Below, in pieces: positions 17,747-26,744 of a stretch of DNA of 64,000 nucleotides; the stretch's first letter is position 1, and the number at the start of each line of letters is the position of its first letter. Under the pieces are notes generated by a model. It saw nothing but the letters and a program-made list of their open reading frames with translations, did not search any database and was not told where the DNA came from. The position numbers and the translations under genes are program-made. Source of the DNA: Planctomycetaceae bacterium (GTDB lineage Bacteria > Planctomycetota > Planctomycetia > Pirellulales > Pirellulaceae); assembly GCA_002709225.1 (NCBI GenBank), contig PAQH01000127.1:1-64000 (forward strand), written 5' to 3'.

Positions 17747-19300
17747 TTAAGGGCCGTCGCGACGTGTCCAGATGGTCAGATTTGCCAACCGGTCGGAGCC
17801 GCTATCGGGGATCTCGCGCCAGACGTAACTGCAGGCATAACCGACGATAATAAGGAAGAGATGGGGGAGTACGCCAATCCAAAACGCATTGGGCAGGTAT
17901 TCCACCAGGACGGGAAATTGTCGGCTGGCCCAGGCGGTGTCCAGCACGAGCCAACTAGCGACCAGCATGACCGTACCGACGGTGGCGATACCCGCGGCGC
18001 GAGAGCCGACCCGCAGTGTGACAAACCCCAACAGAAACAAACTGAGGAGTCCCGCGCTCACGACCGGGTAGATGACCGTCTGGACATCCATCAGAGTCTC
18101 GGTGCGCATGAAGTGAATGGTCAGCGCCACGCAGATCATGATGGCCGAAAACAAGATCGAGAACAGCCGGCCCACGCGCAGGTAATGGAGCGGGGTGCCT
18201 GTGTTGTTGAAAAATCGCCGGTAGAAGTCATTGGTTACGGTACCGGCCGAGGCATTGATACTTGAGTCGAGTGTGGACATGGCCGCGGCCAAAAGGCCAG
18301 ATATGACAAATCCGGCGACCCCGGCGGGGATCTGGGTGAGAATAAAGTAGGGGAAAACGCCTTCCGGCTTGGTATCGGCGGGAAGTACACCAGGGTGATG
18401 CTGATAGTAGACAAAAAGCGCCGTCCCGACGAAGGCGAAATAGAGCCAGACAGGAATCGTCAGAGCGGTGCCCAGGATGAAGCCACGTCGCGCCTCGTGG
18501 TCGGAACGCATTGAAAGGTAACGCTGAACCATGCTTTGATCGGTACAGAAGATTTGCAGGAATTGAAACTGGTAGACCAGGATGATGACCCAGACAGTTT
18601 TTTCATTCAGGACCCAGGCGGTACTGCCGACACCGAATTTTCCGGCGTGGCTTGCCTCTCGAATGATTTGACTCAGACCGCCGGGAAGTTGTCCCGCGAG
18701 GATTGGGATACAGATTAATCCGCCGAGAATCAGTGCGATGCCTTGAAGTAAGTCAGTGTAAATCACGGCCTTGAGGCCGCCAGCAATGGTGTAGGCGGCG
18801 ACCAGAACGCCGAGTCCGACGATCACCAGGGGCATCTCCCAACCACTCATTTGCTCAAACGGGAGGCTCACCGCATAGAGAATGATGCCGGTGCGGAAGA
18901 TGTGGTGAAACAGGAAGGCGACGGCACCGTAGATACGGGCCCAGCTGCCGAACCGACGTTCTAGGTACTCGTAGGCGGTGGTGATATGGCCCCGCCGAAA
19001 AAACGGCATGAACACAAAATAGGCTGCCAGCGCCGGGACAAAGTACATTGCGTGTGCCGGCATGAACCGCCAGTCGTCTTGGAACGTGGCTCCCGGGAGG
19101 GCCAGAAAGGTCATCGAACTGATGATGGTGGCCATCATCGAGAAGGCGACAATCCAGCCGGGCATGCTGCGATCGGCGAGGAAATAGCTGTCCGCCGAGT
19201 CGGTTTTTCGAGAACAGTACCCACCAATCGCGACCAAGGCGGCCAGATTCAGCCCCATTACCAGCAAATCCGGCCACCTTGCCAATTCTGTCTCCGCCAT
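17747..19300 (-). CDS. Sodium/solute symporter (SSS family)
   Basis: Inner-membrane transporter of 517 residues with about 13 hydrophobic segments. The SSS signatures are visible: YFLADRSMPGW near residue 40, a FLFHHIFRTG segment, AYTIAGGLKAVIYTDLLQG and GLLAAAMSTLDSSINA. Family members couple sodium uptake to import of sugars, sialic acids, amino acids or similar solutes; the substrate is not readable. Nearby exported hydrolases make import of a breakdown product plausible. It is transcribed divergently from the phosphatase-like/methyltransferase gene. Confidence 0.93.
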   Translation of the reverse strand: MAETELARWPDLLVMGLNLAALVAIGGYCSRKTDSADSYFLADRSMPGWIVAFSMMATIISSMTFLALPGATFQDDWRFMPAHAMYFVPALAAYFVFMPFFRRGHITTAYEYLERRFGSWARIYGAVAFLFHHIFRTGIILYAVSLPFEQMSGWEMPLVIVGLGVLVAAYTIAGGLKAVIYTDLLQGIALILGGLICIPILAGQLPGGLSQIIREASHAGKFGVGSTAWVLNEKTVWVIILVYQFQFLQIFCTDQSMVQRYLSMRSDHEARRGFILGTALTIPVWLYFAFVGTALFVYYQHHPGVLPADTKPEGVFPYFILTQIPAGVAGFVISGLLAAAMSTLDSSINASAGTVTNDFYRRFFNNTGTPLHYLRVGRLFSILFSAIMICVALTIHFMRTETLMDVQTVIYPVVSAGLLSLFLLGFVTLRVGSRAAGIATVGTVMLVASWLVLDTAWASRQFPVLVEYLPNAFWIGVLPHLFLIIVGYACSYVWREIPDSGSDRLANLTIWTRRDGP

Positions 19301-19477
19301 CGATCCATTCTCCGGTGGCCGCGCGCCAGCAGTCGAGGTTGATGTTCTGCAGTAAATCTAGCGGACGGGGCATGTCGCTGCCACCTTGACTTGTCCGGCC
19401 GCGGAAAGCCACCGCCAGGGTCACCCTGGCTGGGCATGCCGCCACTGGAGGCGTACATTAAGTTTTGTACTGCCGGC

Positions 19478-19516
19478 AGAGCAGTTGAGCAGAGCAGTTG
19501 AGCAGAGCAGTTGAGC
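19478..19516. repeat. Three perfect tandem copies of a 13-bp unit
   Basis: The unit AGAGCAGTTGAGC occurs three times back to back (19478-19490, 19491-19503, 19504-19516). It lies in the intergenic space of a divergent gene pair, ending 31 bases before the start at 19548. It could be a regulator-binding array or a simple slippage repeat. Confidence 0.85.
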
Positions 19517-19547
19517 CCTGTGGGTCGCGAGGTGGAGATGAGAGGAA

Positions 19548-20729
19548 ATGAACCACTACCTAAGGATGTGGACGATCTGTGCACTCTTTCTGCTGGCCGT
19601 TGATTCGGCCAGTGCCACTGATGGCCCGGCGCGATTAAAGAAGACCATGTTGGGAGAGACACGTAACGTGCACCAGTGCGGGAAGCTCTCTCTGGCGGGT
19701 CAGCCGCAACGAGGCGACCTGGCCCGCATCAAGGCCCGGGGTATCCAGCGAATTGTGACGTTAAGGCAAGCTACCGAGCTGGATTGGGATCAGGCGGCTG
19801 CCGTCAAAGAGGTCGGGTTGGAGTTGATCAAGGTGCCTTTTCGCGCGCCGCATACCTTGACGGACGACGTCTTTGACAAGATTCGGAAACTGTTGCGAGA
19901 GACGGCCACGACACCCACTCTGCTGCATTGTGGGTCGGCCGATCGGGTGGGCGCGGTCTGGCTCGCGTTCCGCGTGTTAGACCAGAAGGTACCGCTGCCC
20001 ACCGCGTTGGTCGAGGCCCGTCAGATTGGCCTGGCGACGATGGCCTATGAACGCAGGGCTACAGCCTACGTAGTGTCACGGACCGACGCGCCGAGTACGC
20101 CGCGGGAACAAAGCGTGCGCCCGGGCATCAACAAGGGCTTTCTGGACCCCAATCTTGATGTCCAGGCTTGGCTGGCACGATTTGAGGTGGAAAGCCGCGA
20201 AGTCTACAAGCATCGGCAGGCGGTCCTGGCGGCGCTCAATTTAGAGCCCACGACACGTGTCGCCGATGTTGGCGCCGGCACCGGTTTTTTTGCGGCGACC
20301 ATGTCCGCTCAACTGCCAGCAGGTTGGGTCTATGCGGTCGACATCGCGCCTCGCTTTGTGGCGCACCTCAGTACGCTTGCGTCACGTGCGAAGCACCACA
20401 ACCTGACGCCCATCTTGGGTGGGGAAAATACGATTCGATTGCCGCCCGCATCGATCGACTTGGCCTTCGTCTGTGACACCTACCATCATTTTGAATTCCC
20501 GGCAGCGACGCTCGCGTCGATTCATCGAGCGTTACGGCCACAAGGCACACTGGTGGTGATCGACTTCGAACGCATCCCTGGGAAATCACGCCCCTTTGTG
20601 ATCAATCACGTGCGGGCCGGGAAGTCAACATTTCGCGCCGAGATCGAAGCGGCTGGTTTCGTGCTTGCCGAAGAGGTTCAGGTGGCGGGTCTGAAGGAGA
20701 ATTACTTCCTGCGGTTTATCCGGCGGTAA
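19548..20729 (+). CDS. Exported fusion: DUF442-like phosphatase domain plus class I methyltransferase
   Basis: Protein of 393 residues with an N-terminal signal-like segment (MWTICALFLLAVDSASA). Residues about 30-150 resemble the DUF442/dual-specificity phosphatase group: KLSLAGQPQRGDLARIKARG, IVTLRQ, and the loop HCGSADRVGAVW, a C-x4-R variant of the phosphatase P-loop. Residues about 225-390 are a class I SAM-dependent methyltransferase with motif I VADVGAGTGFFAA, the acidic strand YAVDIAP and a motif-IV-like VCDTYHHF. The combination with a signal peptide is odd because SAM is cytosolic. The segment might be a membrane anchor or the start may be wrong. Substrate unknown. Confidence 0.85.
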   Translation: MNHYLRMWTICALFLLAVDSASATDGPARLKKTMLGETRNVHQCGKLSLAGQPQRGDLARIKARGIQRIVTLRQATELDWDQAAAVKEVGLELIKVPFRAPHTLTDDVFDKIRKLLRETATTPTLLHCGSADRVGAVWLAFRVLDQKVPLPTALVEARQIGLATMAYERRATAYVVSRTDAPSTPREQSVRPGINKGFLDPNLDVQAWLARFEVESREVYKHRQAVLAALNLEPTTRVADVGAGTGFFAATMSAQLPAGWVYAVDIAPRFVAHLSTLASRAKHHNLTPILGGENTIRLPPASIDLAFVCDTYHHFEFPAATLASIHRALRPQGTLVVIDFERIPGKSRPFVINHVRAGKSTFRAEIEAAGFVLAEEVQVAGLKENYFLRFIRR

Positions 20730-20807
20730 TGCTGGTGGCACTCGTCCACCAGGTTTGAACGGGCCCGTTTAACAACATTTCTTTGGGCAGCGACGAAAAC
20801 AGGTGTT

Positions 20808-21764
20808 ATGACAGCTGGCAGAGCAGAGATGTCTTTCCTGGTGACAGGCGGGACCGGATTTGTCGGGACTTGGGTGTTGCGCAACCTGCTGGAGCGGGGT
20901 GTCCACGTCGCGGTTTACGATGTGCAGCCAAACCAAGACCGTTGGGACCGTGTGCTGGGAATGCCCGCGCAACGGGTCTCCTTTTTCCAAGGTGACCTGG
21001 TGGACCGCGAGCGGCTGGAACGCGTCTGCGACGCAGTGCGTCCAACACACCTGGTGCATCTGGGCGCGCTGTTGACACCTGCCTGCCAGGCAGACCCCTG
21101 GTTGGCTTGCCAGGTGAATGTACTGGGGAGTGTAGGGGTGTTCGAATTGGCGCGTCGGCGCGATGAGATTCAAGGACTGGCATACGCCAGCTCGTTAGCG
21201 GTTTATGGTCCAGCCCCGGTCGATGCCGGCCCGGCGGACGTGATCGATACCCATGCACCGAGTTTTTACGGAGCGTACAAACGGTCGGTGGAACTCATCG
21301 CGGACCAATACTGGAAACAATATGGGGTGTCGTCGTTCGGCCTCAGGCCACATGTGGTCTATGGACCGGAACGGGAACAAGGGTTGACCGCGGGGCCCTC
21401 TCTAGCGGCCCGGGCGGTCGCCGAGGGGCGGTCGTATGAAATGAACTATACCGGCCAGGCGGGTTACGATTATGTGGAGGATGTAGCGGTAGCACTCGTA
21501 CGTGGCGCGACCGAATCGCCGTCGGGGGCACACGTGGTCGATTTGCCAAGCCAGGTCGCAACACCGGAGGAAATACGCGACATTTTGGACAGCCTCGTCC
21601 CGGGTGCGGCCGGACGTGTTAGCATCAAGGGGGAACCGATCCCGTCCAATGAACCTCCCCAGCGTTGCCTCATTCAGAGGCTATTTCCTGGTTGGGAAGG
21701 TGTCAGTTTACACGATGGTTTCGAGCGCACGTTGAAATTTTACGGCTGGCAAAGGACGACCTGA
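20808..21764 (+). CDS. NAD-dependent epimerase/dehydratase (extended SDR)
   Basis: Extended short-chain dehydrogenase of 318 residues. Rossmann motif VTGGTGFVG near residue 12, the GDLVDRERLE acidic segment, the HLGAL region, the Ser of ASSLAVYG and the catalytic YGAYK pair. The C-terminal part has LRPHVVYGPEREQG and YDYVEDVA, typical of nucleotide-sugar epimerases and dehydratases. Cytosolic. A second ATG at 20829 is also possible; the first is kept because AGGTG precedes it. The metalloprotease gene follows closely. Confidence 0.92.
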   Translation: MTAGRAEMSFLVTGGTGFVGTWVLRNLLERGVHVAVYDVQPNQDRWDRVLGMPAQRVSFFQGDLVDRERLERVCDAVRPTHLVHLGALLTPACQADPWLACQVNVLGSVGVFELARRRDEIQGLAYASSLAVYGPAPVDAGPADVIDTHAPSFYGAYKRSVELIADQYWKQYGVSSFGLRPHVVYGPEREQGLTAGPSLAARAVAEGRSYEMNYTGQAGYDYVEDVAVALVRGATESPSGAHVVDLPSQVATPEEIRDILDSLVPGAAGRVSIKGEPIPSNEPPQRCLIQRLFPGWEGVSLHDGFERTLKFYGWQRTT

Positions 21765-21782
21765 GGGGCCTTGAGGGCGGGG

Positions 21783-22364
21783 ATGAGCGGTGACGTGCAG
21801 CCCGCTGACCCCCACTTTCGTGAGCTGGGAGGGGGATTGCTGGCGATGAATGAGCAGAGGCGGTGGCTGCGGGAGGATGACGAGCTGCTGGAGATGACGG
21901 CGTATCATGAGGCGGGGCATGCGCTAATGGCGTTTCATGTTGGCGCACGAGTCCGTTCGATGTCGCTCTCCCCGGATGCGGACGGCCGCAAGGAGCGGTA
22001 TGCCGAAGTGGCTGTGGAATGGCCTCGTGAACGGTTTGCCACCCGTGAATACCAGGTTAAGGCGATCCAGGTTGCATTAGCCGGTCCAGCGGCGGAGATG
22101 CATCATCGGGGCGAGCCATTTCATCCGGGGTTTGTCAGCGAATGGGCCGCGGACTGGCAGGCTGCCTGGGAGGCCACCGAATGCTTGGCGCACGAGCCAG
22201 CGCAGCGCATCCGTTTGTTGGAACACTGGACGTCCTACGTCTACCAGTGGTTGGACCGCACCGAACATTGGGCAGCCTTGGCCGCGATCGTGGACCACCT
22301 GCTGGCCCACGAACACGTGGAAGGGTCGGAAATCGACGATCTTGTTGGCCCTTGGTTGGGGTGA
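21783..22364 (+). CDS. Small M41/FtsH-like zinc metalloprotease domain protein
   Basis: Protein of about 193 residues built around AYHEAGHALMAFHVG, the HExxH zinc site in the form seen in the FtsH (M41) peptidase domain. It lacks the AAA ATPase part and any membrane segment. A later acidic residue in VSEWAADWQAAWEA could be the third zinc ligand, as in FtsH. The ATG at 21783 lies after GAGGGCGGGG; a TTG at 21771 is an alternative start. It is 18 bases downstream of the epimerase gene. Whether it is an active protease is unknown. Confidence 0.8.
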   Translation: MSGDVQPADPHFRELGGGLLAMNEQRRWLREDDELLEMTAYHEAGHALMAFHVGARVRSMSLSPDADGRKERYAEVAVEWPRERFATREYQVKAIQVALAGPAAEMHHRGEPFHPGFVSEWAADWQAAWEATECLAHEPAQRIRLLEHWTSYVYQWLDRTEHWAALAAIVDHLLAHEHVEGSEIDDLVGPWLG

Positions 22365-22464
22365 GCGGGGGTCGATCCGCCGCATTGGCCAGAGCGGCCT
22401 ATTTTACGACATAATGGGCGGGCGGCGGTTGCCTGGCCGCGTTTGCCACTAACAAGGTGATTTC

Positions 22465-25188
22465 ATGGTCGACGGCGTGAGTATGCGACGCGGGTTTCTC
22501 GTGCTATCTGTTGCCTGGTTGGCGCTGGCTCCCCTGCGTGCGGAGGAACCCCACTGGGCCTACCAACCGGTGCGGGTGTCGCCAGTTGGTCCGCTGCGCC
22601 AGGTAGGGTGGCCGCGGAGTGCCATCGACCAGTATGTTCTGGAGCGGCTTGAAGCGGTCCGCCGGCGTCCGGCGGAAGAGGCTCCCCGCGCGGTACTCTT
22701 GCGCCGCGTCACTCTGGATTTGACAGGTCTTCCGCCGTCTCCCATCGAGGTCGAGACGTTTGCCGAGGACACTTCCCCAGACGCCTACGAACGGGTACTG
22801 GATCGTTTGTTTCGTTCCCCTGCATACGCGGAGCGGATGGCGTCCTGGTGGCTTGATATGGCTCGTTATGCCGACACGCACGGTTACGAAGGTGACGGCG
22901 CTCGCCAGATATGGCTTTACCGCGATTGGGTGATCAATGCGTTTTTGCAGGGAATGCCCTTCGACCGTTTTAGCATTGACCAGTTGGCGGGAGACCTTTT
23001 GCCGCGGCCTACGGAATCCCAACGTGTGGCCACAGGCTTCCACCGCAATTCGCCATTTTGTTACGAAGGCGGAACCGATCTGGAGCAATTTCGCGTGGAG
23101 GCGGTCGTCGATCGAGTCAATACGACCATGACCGTATGGATGGGAACTACCTTAGGGTGCGCTCAATGCCACGACCATAAATACGACCCGTTTAGCCAAC
23201 GGGAGTATTTCCAGCTCTACGCGTTTTTCAATAATTCAACCGAGGCGAGGGGCGCGAGTTATTCGGCTGTCAGCCCTTTGAAACAAAGAGGGGCGACGGG
23301 ATTGCGCTCCCGAATTGCACTGCTGGAGGAGCGAGTTGGGAGGCACGATGTGGCAGAATTCCAGCGTGTCTGGGAAGCAGCCCAACAAGGGCGGGGCTGG
23401 CGTGTGTGGGATGTGCTTGCCGCCAAATCAAGTGGCGGATCTTCCATCGTCCGACTGCCTGACCATTCTCTCCTGGTCGGCGGAGACAATCCCGTGCATG
23501 ACGATTATGAAATCGAGTATCACTGGCCCGGTGGTCGTTTTTCCGCGCTGGGCCTGGAAGTACTGCATCACGAGAGTTTGCCGCAAGGGGGACCGGGACG
23601 TTATCCGCGCAACGGCAATTTTGGCTTAAGTGCCGTGGAGATTGCCGTGGCGGGTCCGCAGCCGAACGCGCCCTGGCGCAATCAAGAGCTCGCCGCGGCG
23701 CGGGCCTCGTATGCAGAGCCTCAGGACCAAATTGAGAACGCGTTAGATGGGCAACCCGCCTGTTGGTGTACCAATCAAAAAGAAGCGCAGGGTTGGTTCG
23801 TCCTGGCCAACCCGCGTGACTGGTCGGCGGGACATCGGATACGGATTCGTCTGCGACACGCCTCGAAATGGGAGCGACACGGGATCGGTCGTTTTCGCTT
23901 ATGGTCGGCCGGGGCGTTCGCTGAGGACACATTCAGTAAGGGGTTTCCGCCCTTGGACGTGTTGGCGATTCTGGCAAAAGAGGAACACAGCAGAACACCA
24001 GAGGAAAACCAGCAAGTGCACGGATACCTTCGCGGCCACGACCCGGCGCTGGCGCGCCTGCGGGCGGAAATTGAACGAGTCAAAGAGGAGCTGACACCAA
24101 GCGAGACGCTGGTTATGAAAGAACGCGAGGAGCCACGAACAACGCACCTGCTGCTGGCGGGAAGCCATTTGAGTCCTGGCGAGGCGGTCTCCCTGGGTGT
24201 GCCTGATGCGTGGCATGAATGGGACTCCAGTTGGCCACGAAATCGCCTTGGATTGGCGCAATGGCTGATGTCGGATCGCAATCCACTGGTTGGCAGAGTC
24301 ACCAGTAACCGCGTCTGGTCGATGTTTTTTGGACGGGGCATTGTCCGTACCAGCGAGGATTTTGGTGTTCAAGGAGCCCCGCCGACACACCCCAGGTTGC
24401 TGGATTATTTGGCGAACTACTTTGTCGGCTCCCGTTGGAACCTGCAAGCCTTGCAGCGGCAGATTGTGATGTCCGCCACGTATCGGCAAAGTTCCGACCT
24501 GCCGCTGGCGGCGCGCGGCGGCGACACCAGTGACCGTTGGTACGGGCGCGGGCCCGCATTTCGCCTTCCAGCCGAGAGTATTCGAGATGTGGCCCTCGCA
24601 GTCGGTGGTCTGTTAGACCGCCGGGTAGGTGGCCCCGGGGTGTATCCATACCAACCGCAGGGTGTGTACGAACAAATACACAGCTATACCACATCCTGGA
24701 AGACGAGTGAGCGGGGCCAGCAGTTTCGACGCGGCGTCTACACCTGGTGGAAACGAACGGCCCCCTACCCGTCCATGATCGCTTTCGACGCACCACGCCG
24801 GAGCGTCTGCGTTGAGCGGCGCCCGCGCACCAATACTCCATTGCAGGCACTGGTGACGTTGAATGACCCTGTGTTTGTGCAGGCCGCCAGGGCACTGGCG
24901 CGGCGAATGCAGTTGGCCGACGACGGATCGTGCACCACGGGTTTGCGTGTGGGGTTTCGTTTATGCGTGGCGCGCACGCCGACGGAGGCGGAAAGTGCAG
25001 AGCTGCGGCTGTTGTACGACCGTATGGCGAAAACGTATCGAACCCAGCCGGCCGCAGCCGTGGCACTGGCGGACGGACACGGTATCGCGGGGCAACAGAC
25101 GCCCGGGGAAGCCGCGGCGGAATTCGCCGCCTGGGTTACAGTGGCGAACGTTCTGCTGAATTTGGATGAAACGTTGATGAAGTACTGA
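22465..25188 (+). CDS. DUF1549-DUF1553 protein without N-terminal PSCyt1 (cassette 3)
   Basis: Exported protein of 907 residues with a signal peptide (FLVLSVAWLALAPLRA) and AAGGTG before the ATG. It goes straight from the signal to DUF1549 (HWAYQPV, then ERMASWWLDMARYADTHGYEGD), so the PSCyt1 haem domain is missing. The internal CAQCHDHKYDPF motif is kept at about 232-242. A beta-rich insert (DDYEIEYHWPGGRFSALGLE, WSAGHRIRIRLRHAS) separates it from DUF1553 (GRVTSNRVWSMFFGRGIVRT, RRPRTNTPLQALVTLND). The DUF1501 gene follows after 74 bases. Confidence 0.92.
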   Translation: MVDGVSMRRGFLVLSVAWLALAPLRAEEPHWAYQPVRVSPVGPLRQVGWPRSAIDQYVLERLEAVRRRPAEEAPRAVLLRRVTLDLTGLPPSPIEVETFAEDTSPDAYERVLDRLFRSPAYAERMASWWLDMARYADTHGYEGDGARQIWLYRDWVINAFLQGMPFDRFSIDQLAGDLLPRPTESQRVATGFHRNSPFCYEGGTDLEQFRVEAVVDRVNTTMTVWMGTTLGCAQCHDHKYDPFSQREYFQLYAFFNNSTEARGASYSAVSPLKQRGATGLRSRIALLEERVGRHDVAEFQRVWEAAQQGRGWRVWDVLAAKSSGGSSIVRLPDHSLLVGGDNPVHDDYEIEYHWPGGRFSALGLEVLHHESLPQGGPGRYPRNGNFGLSAVEIAVAGPQPNAPWRNQELAAARASYAEPQDQIENALDGQPACWCTNQKEAQGWFVLANPRDWSAGHRIRIRLRHASKWERHGIGRFRLWSAGAFAEDTFSKGFPPLDVLAILAKEEHSRTPEENQQVHGYLRGHDPALARLRAEIERVKEELTPSETLVMKEREEPRTTHLLLAGSHLSPGEAVSLGVPDAWHEWDSSWPRNRLGLAQWLMSDRNPLVGRVTSNRVWSMFFGRGIVRTSEDFGVQGAPPTHPRLLDYLANYFVGSRWNLQALQRQIVMSATYRQSSDLPLAARGGDTSDRWYGRGPAFRLPAESIRDVALAVGGLLDRRVGGPGVYPYQPQGVYEQIHSYTTSWKTSERGQQFRRGVYTWWKRTAPYPSMIAFDAPRRSVCVERRPRTNTPLQALVTLNDPVFVQAARALARRMQLADDGSCTTGLRVGFRLCVARTPTEAESAELRLLYDRMAKTYRTQPAAAVALADGHGIAGQQTPGEAAAEFAAWVTVANVLLNLDETLMKY

Positions 25189-25262
25189 AGCCGAGGGAGG
25201 CGCGAATCTGGGAATTACTCCAGGTTCGTGGCCACACGGAATTTCTGAGTTAGGGTTGAACA

Positions 25263-26690
25263 ATGGCTGGAAAAGAAACGTGGGACCAACACGTACTGTT
25301 CCACAATACACGCAGGCAGTTTCTCTCCCAGTGTGTTACCGGGATGGGGGCTCTGGCGATGTCAGCGTTGGCTGACCGAGCACCAGCGCGCGGGGCGCCG
25401 GCCCAACCGCCTCCGCGGGCCAAACGGATGATCTATTTGCACATGGCGGGGGGCCCATCCCAGCTCGATTTGTTCGACCACAAACCGCTGCTGTCGCAGC
25501 GCCATGGCGAATTGTGTCCGGCCGAGTTTTTTGAAGGCAAACGATTCGCGTTTATCAAAAGTCGGCCGAAGTTGTTGGGCACACCGTTTCGGTTTGCGCG
25601 GTATGGGCAAAGTGGTGCTGCGTTGTGCGAACATGTGCCTCACCTGCGGCGTGTCGTGGATGATCTCTGCTTCGTGAAGTCAATGCACACGGACCAATTT
25701 AATCATGCGCCCGCACAACTGTTTATGCAGACCGGCTCGCCGATTCTAGGACGACCCAGCCTGGGCGCGTGGCTGTCTTATGGGTTGGCGAGCGAAAGTC
25801 AGGAACTACCGGCTTTTGTGGTGCTGGTGTCGGGCCAACGGGGGCCGAGCGGCGGTACCGCGTTATGGGGAAACGGGTTTCTTCCCAGCGTCCACCAAGG
25901 TGTACGTTTGCGGTCACAGGGCGATCCCGTGTTGTTTCTCACCAATCCTCAAGGGGTGGGGCCCGCCGAACGCCGGCTGGCGTTGGATAGCCTGCGTGCG
26001 CTCAACCAATTACGTCTTCGTCAAACGGGACAGCCGGAGATTGCCACCCGCATTGCGCAGTACGAATTGGCCTATCGTATGCAACGCAGCGTTCCGGAGT
26101 TGATGGCAGTGGATCGAGAGCCGGCGCATATCCACAAGTTGTACGGCACGCAACCTGGCAAGAAATCCTTCGCCAACAACTGTCTGTTGGCACGGCGGTT
26201 AATAGAACGAGGCGCGCGTTTCGTTCAACTCTATCATTGGGGATGGGATTCTCACGGCTCGAGTGCCGCGGAAAACCTGCGTTACAGCTTTGTAGAGCGA
26301 TGCCGGCAAACCGACCGTGCGACAACGGCGCTAATCGTTGATCTCAAACAGCGGGGGTTACTCGACGATACCCTGATAGTGTGGGGTGGGGAATTCGGTC
26401 GCACACCGATGGCTGAGGTCTTTACGAAGAAGTACATTGGCCGCGATCACCATCAGCATGCCTTTACGATGTGGATGGCAGGCGGCGGGATCAAGCCGGG
26501 AGTGACCTATGGTGCTACCGACCCGCTGGGATATGCGGTGAGTGAAAAACCCGTCCATGTTCATGATCTACAGGCAACCATCCTGCACCTGATGGGCTTG
26601 GATCACGAATCATTGACGTATCGTTTTCAGGGACGGGATTTCCGCCTGACGGATGTGCACGGTCGTGTCGTTTCGGCGATTGTCGCGTAG
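25263..26690 (+). CDS. DUF1501 twin-arginine exported protein (cassette 3)
   Basis: DUF1501 protein of 475 residues with Tat-type RRQFLSQCVTGMGALAM. Motifs YLHMAGGPSQLDLFDHKP, NHAPAQLFMQTGSPILGRPS, ARFVQLYHWGWDSHG, WGGEFGRTP and IGRDHHQH are all intact, as is the tail FQGRDFRLTDVHG. It closely resembles the cassette 2 copy. Likely exported folded, possibly with a bound metal, and working with the preceding DUF1549/DUF1553 protein. Confidence 0.92.
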   Translation: MAGKETWDQHVLFHNTRRQFLSQCVTGMGALAMSALADRAPARGAPAQPPPRAKRMIYLHMAGGPSQLDLFDHKPLLSQRHGELCPAEFFEGKRFAFIKSRPKLLGTPFRFARYGQSGAALCEHVPHLRRVVDDLCFVKSMHTDQFNHAPAQLFMQTGSPILGRPSLGAWLSYGLASESQELPAFVVLVSGQRGPSGGTALWGNGFLPSVHQGVRLRSQGDPVLFLTNPQGVGPAERRLALDSLRALNQLRLRQTGQPEIATRIAQYELAYRMQRSVPELMAVDREPAHIHKLYGTQPGKKSFANNCLLARRLIERGARFVQLYHWGWDSHGSSAAENLRYSFVERCRQTDRATTALIVDLKQRGLLDDTLIVWGGEFGRTPMAEVFTKKYIGRDHHQHAFTMWMAGGGIKPGVTYGATDPLGYAVSEKPVHVHDLQATILHLMGLDHESLTYRFQGRDFRLTDVHGRVVSAIVA

Positions 26691-26744
26691 GAGGCGTCTT
26701 CGGCCGGCGGACAGCGACGGGGATGTTGAACGTGAGGATCGCAG

